Below, in pieces: positions 55,188 through 63,576 of a stretch of DNA of 64,000 nucleotides. Position numbers and translations under genes: made by a program. The DNA is from Arthrobacter agilis (GTDB taxonomy: Bacteria; Actinomycetota; Actinomycetes; Actinomycetales; Micrococcaceae): contig NZ_NFSC01000027.1 of NCBI RefSeq assembly GCF_002157505.1, forward strand, positions 124,001 through 188,000, given 5' to 3'. The notes beneath the pieces are model-generated. The model saw nothing but the letters and a program-made list of their open reading frames with translations, made no database searches and was not told the DNA's origin. The first letter of the stretch is position 1. Each line of letters starts with the position of its first letter.

Positions 55188-55261
55188 GGTACGGGCCGTT
55201 ATACAAATGTGACAAACCCGGGGAGCGCTGGGTATCGTCATCGCGTGCCTCCGTCCATGGG

Positions 55262-55475
55262 AGGCCCTCCCGGATGGATTGCCGAGCCCTGCCGCCGAAC
55301 GGGATACGTTCATCATCACCGAGGCGGGGACGGGGGAACCACAGTTCCACCGGGCGCGCAGGACCACCTGCCGGCGTCCTCGGGGTTAAGTCGTATCGCA
55401 TCACCAACCGTTGATGCCCACGGCCGGGTGACTCCCATCCGAACCCGACAGCTCACCCCGCAGGCATGGGAGAGG
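55262..55475 (+). promoter_or_regulatory. c-di-AMP (ydaO-type) riboswitch
   Basis: The leader shows the ydaO hallmarks in order: GCCGAGCCC, GGGGGAACC, CGGGGTTAAG, GCCGGGTGACTCCC and ATCCGAACCCGACAGCTCAC then CCCGCAGGC (55439-55466). It lies directly before a LysM/P60 cell-wall protein, a usual target of this riboswitch in actinobacteria. The 5' limit is approximate. CCTCCC near 55266 can pair with GGGAGAGG, the ribosome site of the gene. Confidence 0.88.
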
Positions 55476-55484
55476 TATAGATCC

Positions 55485-56450
55485 ATGTCACGAAAGACTT
55501 CCCCGGCGCGCCATCGTGCCGACATCGACGGCAACCTCGCACTGCAGGGCCTGTCCCGCGCCGCGAAGGCCTCCGCCACCGCGGTCGGCCGGCCGATTGC
55601 CGTCGTCGCCGTCACCTCGGGCCTCGCGCTCAGTGCGGTCGGCACCGCCCACGCCGGTGAATACACCGACCAGGGCACGACGTCGGTTCCCGCACCCGCC
55701 GTGGCGCCCGCCGTCCCGGCCGCAACGGCTCCTGCACCCGCGGCCGCGCTCGCCGGGTCGGGCGTCACCCACACCGTCGTCCCGGGTGACACCCTCAGCG
55801 CCATCTCGGCCGGCTACGGCGTCGACCTGACCGCTGTCCTGGCGGCGAACGGACTCTCGCTCGCATCGGTGATCTTCCCGGGCGACAGCATCGACATCCC
55901 GACCGCAGGCGGAGCACAGGCTCCGGCGCAGACCGTGTCCGTTCCTGTGTCCGCTCCCGTGTCCGTTCCCGTGGTCACCGCTCCCACAGCGGTGACCCAG
56001 CAGGCACCCGCTATCGCTCCTGCAGCGCCGGTCCAGCAGGCCGCAGCCGTCGCTCCGGCGCCGGTCTCCGCTGCCCCCGCATCGAGCGTGTACCTCGCCT
56101 CGGCGGACATCACCCCGATCGCTTCGTCCAGCGGCGTCGCCGGTACCCTCGTGGCGTCGGCGCAGGCGCAGCTCGCAGCCGGCGTGATCCAGGACTGCAC
56201 CGTGCTGGTCGAGACCGCACTGCGTGCTGCCGGCATCTCCGTCGGTGACCTCGGCCCCTCGCAGTTCTTCCAGTTCGGCCCCACCGTGGCAACCCCGGCC
56301 CCCGGCGACATCGTCATCACGGCCGGCCACGTGGCCATCTACGTCGGCGGTGGCCAGGTCATCAGCAGCGGCATGAACGGCTCGAACCTCACCATGCAGC
56401 ACCCGCTCTCTGACCTCCCCGGAGCATCCTTCGTTCGGGTAGCGGGCTAG
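55485..56450 (+). CDS. LysM and NlpC/P60-like cell-wall protein
   Basis: The 321-residue secreted protein has a signal peptide ending THAG or TAHA near residue 57. A LysM domain follows (HTVVPGDTLSAISAGYGVDL and LASVIFPGDSIDIP, near 100-145), then a long Ala/Pro/Val linker, and a C-terminal NlpC/P60-like domain with the catalytic Cys in IQDCTVLVETALRAAG and His in VITAGHVAIYVGGGQV. It probably binds and cuts peptidoglycan stem peptides. ATG 55485 has GGGAGAGG upstream, within reach of the riboswitch. Confidence 0.87.
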   Translation: MSRKTSPARHRADIDGNLALQGLSRAAKASATAVGRPIAVVAVTSGLALSAVGTAHAGEYTDQGTTSVPAPAVAPAVPAATAPAPAAALAGSGVTHTVVPGDTLSAISAGYGVDLTAVLAANGLSLASVIFPGDSIDIPTAGGAQAPAQTVSVPVSAPVSVPVVTAPTAVTQQAPAIAPAAPVQQAAAVAPAPVSAAPASSVYLASADITPIASSSGVAGTLVASAQAQLAAGVIQDCTVLVETALRAAGISVGDLGPSQFFQFGPTVATPAPGDIVITAGHVAIYVGGGQVISSGMNGSNLTMQHPLSDLPGASFVRVAG

Positions 56451-56470
56451 TACCGGAACGACCCCACACG

Positions 56471-56509
56471 GGAAGCGGCAGGTGCTTGGACGGGGCGCCT
56501 GCCGCTTCC
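56471..56509. terminator. Terminator between the cell-wall gene and acs
   Basis: GGAAGCGGCAGG and CCTGCCGCTTCC form a 12-bp stem with TCCTTTTAA following. It separates two convergent genes. Confidence 0.88.
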
Positions 56510-56541
56510 TCCTTTTAACGGGTGTCAGCTACAAACAGGTG

Positions 56542-58473
56542 TCAGCGCCTGCCGGCCAGGACGTCCTGGATGCCGGGGATGCATCCCTCGTTCTGCAGCG
56601 AGGTGGTGTCCCCGAGCGGCGAGCCCTCGTAGAGCTGCGTCAGCAGGCGCCGCATGATCTTCCCTGACCTCGTCTTGGGCACATCGGGAACGACGACGAC
56701 GGCCGAGGGCCGCGCGATCGGCCCGATGGCCTCCGCGACGTGGGCGCGCAGCGTGGCGGACACATCCGTGTCCGGATCCGCGCCCGGCGCCAGCACCACG
56801 AACGCCGCGATGGCGTGGCCCGTCAGCGGGTCGGGAACCGGGCAGGCGCCGGCTTCCGTCACGAGCGGGTGCGCCACGAGCGCCGATTCGATCTCGATCG
56901 TGGAGAGGCGGTGGCCGGAGACGTTGATGACGTCGTCCACACGCCCCAGGATCCAGGTGTCGCCGTCGTCGTCGTACCGCGCGCCGTCGCCGGCCAGGAA
57001 CCACCCCTGCGCGGCGAACTTCCGCCAGTAGGAGTCGAGGTAGCGCTGCGGGTTGCCCCAGACGGTGCGTGCCATGGCGGGACCGTGGCGGTCCACGACG
57101 ATCAGCCCCTGCACGCCGGGAGGCACCGGCCGGCCCTCCTCGTCCACGATGCGGGTGCTGACCCCCGGGAGGGCACGCGCGGCGCAGCCGGGCTTGAAGT
57201 CGGTGTCCGTGGGGCTGGGCGAGAGGACGGTGGCCCCGGTCTCGGACTGCCACCACGTGTCGACGACGGGAACCTCGTCGCGGCCGAGGTTCTTCCGGAA
57301 CCAGCGCCACGCCTCGGGGTTCACCGCCTCGCCCACCGTTCCCAGCACACGGATGCTGGAGAGGTCGTAGGAGGACGGGACACCATCGGGGAACCAGCCC
57401 ATGAGTGAGCGGACCAGCGTGGGCGCGGTGTAGTAGCTGGTGACGTCGTAGCGTTCGATGATCTCGAAGTGGCGGCCGGGATGGGGCGTGTTCGGGGTGC
57501 CCTCGAAGATGACCTGCGTGGCGCCGTTGGACAGCGGACCGTACAGCTCATAGGTGTGCGCCGTGACCCACGCGAGGTCTGCGGTGCACCAGTGGACGTC
57601 GCGGTCCCGCAGCGACGGATCGGGATTGCTGAAGAGGTGCTCGAAGCTCCACGACGCCTGGGTGAGGTAGCCCCCCGAGGTGTGTACGAGCCCCTTCGGC
57701 TTCCCCGTCGTACCGGAGGTGTACATGATGAACAGCGGCGTCTCGGCGTCGAACGCCTCCGGCTCGTGGTGCGAGGAAGCGGTGTCGACGACGTCGTGCC
57801 ACCACACGTCGCGCCCCTCGGTCCAGCTGACATCGGAGCCGGTACGGCGCACCACGAGGACGTGCTCGATGCTGTTCGTACCCGCCACCGCGGCGTCGGC
57901 ATTCGTCTTCACCGGGACGGCGGCGCCCCGGCGGAACTGGCCGTCCGTGGTGACGAGCAGTTTGGCCCCGGTGTCCTCCACCCGGAAGCGGAGGGCCTCG
58001 GCGGAGAAACCGCCGAACACGAGGGAGTGCACTGCTCCGATCCGCGCGCAGGCGAGGGTGATCACGACCGTCTCGACGAGGACGGGGAGGTAGATGACCA
58101 CGCGGTCGCCCTTGCCGATGCCGAGGGCGAGCAGGGCGTTGGCCGCGCGCGACACCTCCTCCTGCAGTTGCGCATAGGTGACGGTGCGGCGGTCTCCGGG
58201 CTCACCCTCGAAGTGGAGCGCGACCCGGTCGCCGCGGCCGGCCCGCACATGCCGGTCGACGCAGTTCGCGGCGACGTTGAGGGTACCCCCGGCGAACCAC
58301 TCGATAACGGGGACGCTGAGCGATCCGTCCTCCTGCGGGACTGCCCTGTCGAAGGTGTGGAGCGTGTGCCACGGGGTGTCCCACTCGAGCCGGCCTGCCT
58401 GTTCGGCCCAGAAGGCGAGCCGGTCGGCTTCCACTGCAGCGCTCCCTTCCGGCGTCGTCGTACCTACGCCCAT
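56542..58473 (-). CDS. acs: Acetyl-CoA synthetase-like acyl-CoA ligase
   Basis: The 643-residue AMP-forming ligase shows IMYTSGTTGKPKGLVHTSGG (ATP loop) near residue 250, VDTWWQSETGATVLSPS near 400 with the Trp that limits the pocket to small acids, FLAGDGARYDDDGDTWILGR with RVDDVINVSGHR, and the catalytic Lys in PKTRSGKIMRRLL. It should activate acetate or a similarly small acid. Its ATG overlaps the ssuC stop by 10 nt, so it is the last gene of the SAM-riboswitch-controlled sulfonate operon. That context suggests a sulfur-compound role, for example on sulfoacetate or another two-carbon product (inference). Confidence 0.87.
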   Translation of the reverse strand: MGVGTTTPEGSAAVEADRLAFWAEQAGRLEWDTPWHTLHTFDRAVPQEDGSLSVPVIEWFAGGTLNVAANCVDRHVRAGRGDRVALHFEGEPGDRRTVTYAQLQEEVSRAANALLALGIGKGDRVVIYLPVLVETVVITLACARIGAVHSLVFGGFSAEALRFRVEDTGAKLLVTTDGQFRRGAAVPVKTNADAAVAGTNSIEHVLVVRRTGSDVSWTEGRDVWWHDVVDTASSHHEPEAFDAETPLFIMYTSGTTGKPKGLVHTSGGYLTQASWSFEHLFSNPDPSLRDRDVHWCTADLAWVTAHTYELYGPLSNGATQVIFEGTPNTPHPGRHFEIIERYDVTSYYTAPTLVRSLMGWFPDGVPSSYDLSSIRVLGTVGEAVNPEAWRWFRKNLGRDEVPVVDTWWQSETGATVLSPSPTDTDFKPGCAARALPGVSTRIVDEEGRPVPPGVQGLIVVDRHGPAMARTVWGNPQRYLDSYWRKFAAQGWFLAGDGARYDDDGDTWILGRVDDVINVSGHRLSTIEIESALVAHPLVTEAGACPVPDPLTGHAIAAFVVLAPGADPDTDVSATLRAHVAEAIGPIARPSAVVVVPDVPKTRSGKIMRRLLTQLYEGSPLGDTTSLQNEGCIPGIQDVLAGRR

Positions 58474-59327
58474 CGCCGCACCGCCCAGCGTTCGGCGATT
58501 CCCAGCAGGGCGTCGGTGGTCTTGCCGATGACGGCCAGCAGGATGATCGCGAGGATGATCCGGTCCACGCGGCCGGTCTGCTGGGAGTCGGTGAGCAGGA
58601 AGCCGAGGCCCATCGAGGAGGCGATGAGCTCCGCCGCCACGAGGAACAGCCAGGACTGCGCGAGGGCGAGCCTCAGGCCCGAGAACAGCGCGGGGACGAC
58701 GGCGGGAAGCTGCACGGTGGTCAGCAGGCGGACGCCGTTGAGCCCGAAGGCACGTGCCGCCTCGACGAGGTTGCGGTCCACGTGGCGCAGTCCGAGGTAG
58801 AGCGTGGTGAACACGGGGAAGAACGCCCCGATGGAGATCAGTGTGACCTTGGAGTCCTCGTTGATGCCGATCCAGAGGACCAGCAGCGGGACCCAGGCCA
58901 GGGACGGGACCGCGCGGAGGGCTCCGACCGTGGGCGTCAGCAGGATGTCGGCGATGCGGGAGAGTCCCAGCAGGGCACCGGCCAGCACGCCGAGCAGGGA
59001 GCCGATGAGGAACCCGAGGAGCACGCGCTGGGTGGAGATCAGGATGTGGTTGGCGAGCTGTCCCCGCTGCACCAGGTCGACGGCGGCCGCGAGGACCGAC
59101 GCCGGGGAGGGCAGCTGTGAGGGCCGAAAGTAGCCCGAGGCGGTGCTGAGGTGCCAGGCGAGCAGGATGAGCGCCGGGACGATCAGCCCGAGCAGGACGA
59201 CGCCGACGCGGCGTCCGCCCCGCAGCCGCGTCCGTCCGCCGTTGCCCTTGGCCGCGGGCGCGGGCACCGGGAAGCCGGTGGCCTCGAGGCCCTCCTTACT
59301 GATGGGTGTTACGTATTCCGCACTCAT
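58464..59327 (-). CDS. ssuC: Aliphatic sulfonate ABC transporter permease
   Basis: The 287-residue permease has six transmembrane helices after a cytoplasmic start. The ABC loop reads NLVEAARAFGLNGVRLLTTV near residue 190, and VPSLAWVPLLVLWIGI and ELIASSMGLGFLLTDSQQTG are typical of SsuC. It carries sulfonates with SsuA and SsuB. Its ATG overlaps the ssuA stop (ATGA), and the acs start overlaps its stop. Confidence 0.9.
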   Translation of the reverse strand: MSAEYVTPISKEGLEATGFPVPAPAAKGNGGRTRLRGGRRVGVVLLGLIVPALILLAWHLSTASGYFRPSQLPSPASVLAAAVDLVQRGQLANHILISTQRVLLGFLIGSLLGVLAGALLGLSRIADILLTPTVGALRAVPSLAWVPLLVLWIGINEDSKVTLISIGAFFPVFTTLYLGLRHVDRNLVEAARAFGLNGVRLLTTVQLPAVVPALFSGLRLALAQSWLFLVAAELIASSMGLGFLLTDSQQTGRVDRIILAIILLAVIGKTTDALLGIAERWAVRRWA

Positions 59328-60361
59328 GAGTCGGAACCGATGGCGGCGGGGTCCGCCTTCTCGACGAGCGAGGCGTCGAAGAGGGAGCCGAGGGCATCGT
59401 CGATCTGCTTCTGGCTCTGCACGTCACCGGTCTCCACGAAGACGGGGCCGATCTTCTCGAGGACGTTGCGCTGGGCATCGCCGGGGGCGGGGTCGACGTC
59501 GAGGTTGGTGCGCTCGATGATCACCGAATTCGCCACGGCCGGGTCGATGCCGGCGACCTCCGCGAGGATCGACGCCGTCTCCTCGGGGTTCTCCTTGGCC
59601 CACTCGCGTGCCTTCTCGTAGGCGTTCACCACGGTCTGCGCGACGTCGGGCTTCTCCGAGAGGAAGTCCTCCGTCGCATTGAGGAAGCCGTAGGTGTTGT
59701 AGTCGATGTCCCGGAAGAACAGCTGCGCGCCGTCCTGCTCCGCGGCGGCCATGATCGGATCCAGCCCGGACCAGGCGTCCACGGCGCCGCTTGCCAGCGC
59801 GGCACGCCCGTCGGCGTGCTGCAGGTTCTCGATGGTGACTTCGGACTGCTCCACGCCCGCGGCTTCGAGTGCCTGCAGCAGGAAGAAGTACGGGTCTGTG
59901 CCGCGGGTCGCGGCGACGGACTTGCCGCGCAGGTCCTCGACGCTGGTGATGCCGGAATCCGGCAGCGTCACGAGGGCCGCCCACTCGGGCTGAGAGAAGA
60001 TGTCGATGGCCTTGATGGGGGAGCCGTTCGAGCGTGCGAGCAGGGCGGCGGAACCGGCCGTCGAGCCGACGTCGATCGCTCCGGCACGCAGCGCCTCGTT
60101 GGCCTTGTTGGAGCCCGCCGACTGTACCCAGTTGACGGTCATGTCCTGGTCCGCGAGCTCGTCCTCGAGCCAGCCCTGCTCCTTGATGATGAGGCTGAGC
60201 GGGTTGTAGGTGGCGAAGTCGATGTTGAGGGTTCCGCCCTGCGTGGCGTCCCCGGCCGCGGCCTGCGTGTCGGAGGCGTTCTCGCCGGCCAGGCAGCCAC
60301 TGAGGCTGAGCGAGAGTGCAGTGGCGAGTGCGAGGGTGGGCAGGAAGGCGCGGCGGTTCAT
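59324..60361 (-). CDS. ssuA: Aliphatic sulfonate-binding lipoprotein
   Basis: The 345-residue lipoprotein has a signal with lipobox LSGC near residue 23 and an SsuA/TauA-type binding fold. It shows NIDFATYNPLSLIIKEQGWL, MTVNWVQSAGSNKANEALRA, GAIDVGSTAGSAALLARSNG, SVAATRGTDPYFFLLQALEA and HADGRAALASGAVDAWSGLD. It captures sulfonates outside the membrane. The start MNRRAFLPTL has an RR near the N-terminus. It lies 78 nt after ssuB. Confidence 0.9.
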   Translation of the reverse strand: MNRRAFLPTLALATALSLSLSGCLAGENASDTQAAAGDATQGGTLNIDFATYNPLSLIIKEQGWLEDELADQDMTVNWVQSAGSNKANEALRAGAIDVGSTAGSAALLARSNGSPIKAIDIFSQPEWAALVTLPDSGITSVEDLRGKSVAATRGTDPYFFLLQALEAAGVEQSEVTIENLQHADGRAALASGAVDAWSGLDPIMAAAEQDGAQLFFRDIDYNTYGFLNATEDFLSEKPDVAQTVVNAYEKAREWAKENPEETASILAEVAGIDPAVANSVIIERTNLDVDPAPGDAQRNVLEKIGPVFVETGDVQSQKQIDDALGSLFDASLVEKADPAAIGSDS

Positions 60362-60439
60362 GGTGGTCCTTTGAGTGGATGGTGCGAAAGGGCAGGAAGG
60401 CGCCGCGTTCCGGCAGTGCCGGGGGCGGCGGAGGCCCGG

Positions 60440-61252
60440 CTAGTGTCCGGTGACGCCGAGCAGGGAGAGCAGCGAGCTGCGGAGCGCCCCGAGGTCGGCG
60501 GAGTTGCGATCCCGCGGGCGTGCGCCGGGCACGGTCACGAGTTCCGCGATGGTGGAGCCGGGCTCGTCGGCGTCGCCGCGTCCGAGGACGAGGATCCGGT
60601 CGGCGAGCTGGAGGGCTTCGTCGACGTCGTGCGTGACGAGCAGCACCGTGGTGGGCTGCGCGCGGTGGATGTCGAGCAGGAGGTCCTGCATCTTGATGCG
60701 CGTCAGGGCGTCGAGGGCGCCGAAGGGCTCGTCGAGCAGCAATACTCCGGGGTTGCGGGCGAGGGCGCGGGCCAGCGATGTGCGCTGGGCCATGCCGCCG
60801 GAGACCTCGCGTGGCCTGTGCTTCGCGAAGGCGTCGAGGCCCACGAGCTTCAGCAGTTCGAGGACCTTCGCCTTGCCGGCGCTGGCGCTGGAGGACTTGG
60901 GCAGCCCGATCGCGACGTTGGCCTGCAGGGTGTGCCAAGGCAGCAGCCGGGGTTCCTGGAATGCGACGGCGCAGCGCTCGTCGATGCCGGTCACGGGTGT
61001 TCCATCGATCAGGACCTCCCCGCTGTCGGGGATGTCGAGTCCGGCGGCGGCACGCAGGAGGGTGGACTTGCCGCAGCCACTGGTGCCGAGGATGGCGAGG
61101 ATCTCGCTCGGCTTCACCTCAACGGTGACGTCCCTGAGCACGATCCGCCGGTCGCCGGACGAGCCGAAACTGCGCCCGAGGCCGGAGAACCGAACCCCGA
61201 GGGCCTGCTTGTGGTGGGGCTTGGTGCTGCCCGGTGCCAGAACTGCAGTCAT
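60440..61252 (-). CDS. ssuB: Aliphatic sulfonate ABC transporter ATPase
   Basis: The 270-residue ATPase has Walker A LGTSGCGKSTLLRAAAGL near residue 57, Q-loop VAFQEPRLLPWHTLQ, signature VSGGMAQRTSLARALARNPG and Walker B VLLLDEPFGALDALTR. The MAQR signature and PRLLPW loop are typical of SsuB/TauB. It powers sulfonate import. ATG 61252 is 7 nt after GATGGAG, the 3' end of the second SAM riboswitch. It is the first gene of ssuB-ssuA-ssuC-acs. Confidence 0.92.
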   Translation of the reverse strand: MTAVLAPGSTKPHHKQALGVRFSGLGRSFGSSGDRRIVLRDVTVEVKPSEILAILGTSGCGKSTLLRAAAGLDIPDSGEVLIDGTPVTGIDERCAVAFQEPRLLPWHTLQANVAIGLPKSSSASAGKAKVLELLKLVGLDAFAKHRPREVSGGMAQRTSLARALARNPGVLLLDEPFGALDALTRIKMQDLLLDIHRAQPTTVLLVTHDVDEALQLADRILVLGRGDADEPGSTIAELVTVPGARPRDRNSADLGALRSSLLSLLGVTGH

Positions 61253-61259
61253 GGTGTCT

Positions 61260-61418
61260 CCATCGGTCCTGGCGGTAGCACCCTACGGGACGAGCCTTCG
61301 CCACCGTTCGCGGTGGTGCCCGTGGCTCGGGCCTCGATATTGCCCGGCATCAGGGGGATGCGGACAACCAGGGTTGCTGCGGCTTCATCGATCCAGGTCT
61401 CTCGGCCGCTCGGGATGG
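61260..61418 (-). promoter_or_regulatory. S-box-like SAM riboswitch before ssuB
   Basis: On the minus strand the RNA begins GGACCATCCCGAGCGGCCGA, continues GACCTGGATCGATGAAGCCG then CAGCAACCCTGG, has a long variable arm, and closes CGTAGGGTGCTACCGCCAGG and ACCGATGG. All core blocks are shared with the element at 54750. It is 60 nt longer because of the extended variable arm. The closing GATGG runs into GGAG, the ribosome site of ssuB. Confidence 0.87.
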
Positions 61419-61464
61419 TCCCTCCTATGAAACGCCCGCAGTGCAGGAGGAGCAAAATGGGGCG

Positions 61465-61483
61465 TGTAACAAAGGCTGTAACA
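61465..61483. promoter_or_regulatory. Direct repeat TGTAACA-N5-TGTAACA
   Basis: Two exact TGTAACA copies 12 bp apart (start to start) lie in the divergent promoter between the ssu operon and the second CoA-binding gene. The spacing is near one helical turn, as expected for a regulator bound on one face. Confidence 0.45.
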
Positions 61484-61506
61484 ATCCGGAAGTCGAAGGA
61501 GGCGCC

Positions 61507-61923
61507 GTGGCCCACCACAATGATCCGCAGGTGATTCGGAGGCTCCTGACGGAGCACGCCCGCTGGGCGGTGGTGGGTCTGTCCAACAACCCGCGCCGCG
61601 TCGCCGTCGGTGTCTCACGCTTCCTGATGGACGGACTCGGGATGGAGATCATCCCTGTGAGCCTCAAGGGCGACGACGTCCACGGGCAGAAGGGCTACAC
61701 GCGGCTCGCGGACATCCCGGGAACCATTGACGTCGTCGACTGCTTCGTCAACTCGACCCGGGTAGGCGCTGTGGTCGACCAGGCGATCGCCGTCGGCGCC
61801 AGGGCGGTGTGGCTGCAGCTCGGCGTCATCGACGAGGACGCCGCCCGGCGGGCAGCGGACGCGGGGCTCGACGTTGTCATGGACACCTGTCCCGCGATAG
61901 AGGCACCGGCGCTCGGTCTCTAG
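61507..61923 (+). CDS. CoA-binding (YccU-like) protein, second copy
   Basis: The 138-residue protein is a second CoA_binding_2 Rossmann domain with loop WAVVGLSNNPRRVAVGVSRF near residue 20, TIDVVDCFVNSTRVGAVVDQ, and ARAVWLQLGVIDEDAARRAA then DVVMDTCPAIEAPALGL. It resembles the product of 51705-52205 but is clearly diverged. GTG 61507 follows GAAGGAGG. It is divergent to the sulfonate operon, and its stop abuts the stop of the DUF1206 gene with no gap. Confidence 0.87.
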   Translation: MAHHNDPQVIRRLLTEHARWAVVGLSNNPRRVAVGVSRFLMDGLGMEIIPVSLKGDDVHGQKGYTRLADIPGTIDVVDCFVNSTRVGAVVDQAIAVGARAVWLQLGVIDEDAARRAADAGLDVVMDTCPAIEAPALGL

Positions 61924-62811
61924 CTACATGCGCTGGTACTTCGACCTCACCACCATGAAGACTCCGTAGGCCATGAGGCCCAGCGCCACGGCGCCGAGCA
62001 GCCAGGGACCGAAGGGCTGGTCGCGCAGCGCCTTGAGGGCGCCGTCGAGCCCCGTCGATTTCTCGGGATCGTTCGTCACAGTGGCGACGATGACGAGGAT
62101 CCCGAGGACGCCGAGGGCGATCCCCTTGGCGATGTACCCCGCGGTCCCGAGCGCCACGACGGCGCTGCCGGCACTACCGCCCGGGAGGCCCGTGAGCTTC
62201 TTGAGGAACCGTCGGGTGCCCCCGCTGTAGATGAAGTAGCCGGCGACGGCGAGGATGCCGACGCCGACCGCGAGGAGGAGGGCCGCGCCGGCCGGGTTCG
62301 ACATCAACGAAGCGGTCAGCGACTTCGTGCTGCTGCTGCTGTTGCTCGAGCCACCGAGAGCGTATTTTCCGAAGGTCGCGCCGATCACGGCGTAGATGAC
62401 GGCTTGGCCGCCGCTTTTCAGTCGGAATTTGAGCTTGTCCTTGTCGCTCGCACCCTTGGCGCCTAGAAACACCTCGCTGAGCTGGAACAGGGCGAGGGCG
62501 ATGCATCCGATGAAGCAGAACCACAGGAGGAACGTTCCGCCCGGGCTGCCCGCCATCTGCCCGATGGCCCCGCTCTGGTCCGCGCTCCCTGAGCCACCGG
62601 TCGCCAGGCCGAGGGCGATCAGGCCGATCAGGAAGTGGAGGAAGCCTGCCGCCACGTAGCCGGCGCGGGCTGCGAGTTCGAAACCCTTCGAGTTGACGGC
62701 CTCCTCGGCGGCGTCGGATGCCTTGTCCGCGGCATCCTTTCCGGCATTCTTTCCGGCCGACGTATGGCCCAGCTTCTTCGATGATCTGTTGGACGCCGTC
62801 TTCGGTGCCAT
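61924..62811 (-). CDS. DUF1206 membrane protein
   Basis: The 295-residue protein has a charged N-terminal stretch (about 40 residues, Lys/Asp/Ala-rich), then six transmembrane helices in three pairs. Each pair starts with a similar motif, e.g. AARAGYVAAGFLHFLIGLIA and ALGTAGYIAKGIALGVLGIL, which is the repeated DUF1206 unit. The function is unknown. AAGGAGG lies 9 nt before ATG 62811. It is divergent to the DUF1990 gene. Confidence 0.9.
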   Translation of the reverse strand: MAPKTASNRSSKKLGHTSAGKNAGKDAADKASDAAEEAVNSKGFELAARAGYVAAGFLHFLIGLIALGLATGGSGSADQSGAIGQMAGSPGGTFLLWFCFIGCIALALFQLSEVFLGAKGASDKDKLKFRLKSGGQAVIYAVIGATFGKYALGGSSNSSSSTKSLTASLMSNPAGAALLLAVGVGILAVAGYFIYSGGTRRFLKKLTGLPGGSAGSAVVALGTAGYIAKGIALGVLGILVIVATVTNDPEKSTGLDGALKALRDQPFGPWLLGAVALGLMAYGVFMVVRSKYQRM

Positions 62812-63009
62812 GGTGATCCCGCCTCCTTGCCGGATCGGCGGACACGGACGCCGCGAGGGCGGGCCCGGTCCGGTGTGGACACCATCCTGCCACTGCTCCG
62901 GCCGCCCCGGTATGTTTCCTGTCCACTAGGTTGGGTGAGGAGACCCGGGGGCAGCACGCACGCTGCCCGCGTTGCCCGACGGGTCGGCGAGCAACGGAAG
63001 GGGAACAGC

Positions 63010-63576
63010 ATGGAGCAGTTCACGTACGGGGAACAGGGCGCCACGGACAGGCCCTTTCCCGAGTCGCTCGAGGGCGGCTGGCCTGCCGGCTACACCGTGA
63101 TGGTCGAGTCCCACGAGGTTCCCACCGATGACCCGTCCGGGGCGTTCGCCGCCCTCGCCGAGGGGATCCTCGGGTGGGAACTGCATCGCCGTGCCGGCCT
63201 CACCATGGAGCCGGATGCAGAACGGGCCGCGCCCGGCGTCCGTGTCGTCTCCGGTTTCGGCGTGGGTTCCGCCCGGATCAAGGCGCCCTGCAGGGTCATC
63301 TGGACGAGGGCACCCCAGCTGGACGGCGCTGGCAGGGCCGTCCCGGGCCAGCGCGGCGGGTTCGGATACGGGACACTGCCCGGGCATCCCGTGCGGGGCG
63401 AGGAGGGCTTCTATGCGGAACTGACCGCGGACAACCGCCTGCTGTTCATCTGCTCGGCCTACAGCATGCCCGCAAGCCTCCTGTTCCGGCTCGCCGCACC
63501 CGTGACCCGGCTGACCCAGCGGTACGTCCTGTCGCGCTATGTAAAGGCGGCGCGTGAGCTGGCGGCGGGTGCCTGA
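63010..63576 (+). CDS. DUF1990 protein
   Basis: The 188-residue protein matches DUF1990, with FPESLEGGWPAGYTVMVESH near residue 15, ILGWELHRRAGLTMEPDAER near 52, FGYGTLPGHPVRGEEGFYAE near 120 and a C-terminal RYVLSRYVKAARELA. No enzymatic role is established for the family. GGAAGGGGAA stands just before ATG 63010. Confidence 0.88.
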   Translation: MEQFTYGEQGATDRPFPESLEGGWPAGYTVMVESHEVPTDDPSGAFAALAEGILGWELHRRAGLTMEPDAERAAPGVRVVSGFGVGSARIKAPCRVIWTRAPQLDGAGRAVPGQRGGFGYGTLPGHPVRGEEGFYAELTADNRLLFICSAYSMPASLLFRLAAPVTRLTQRYVLSRYVKAARELAAGA

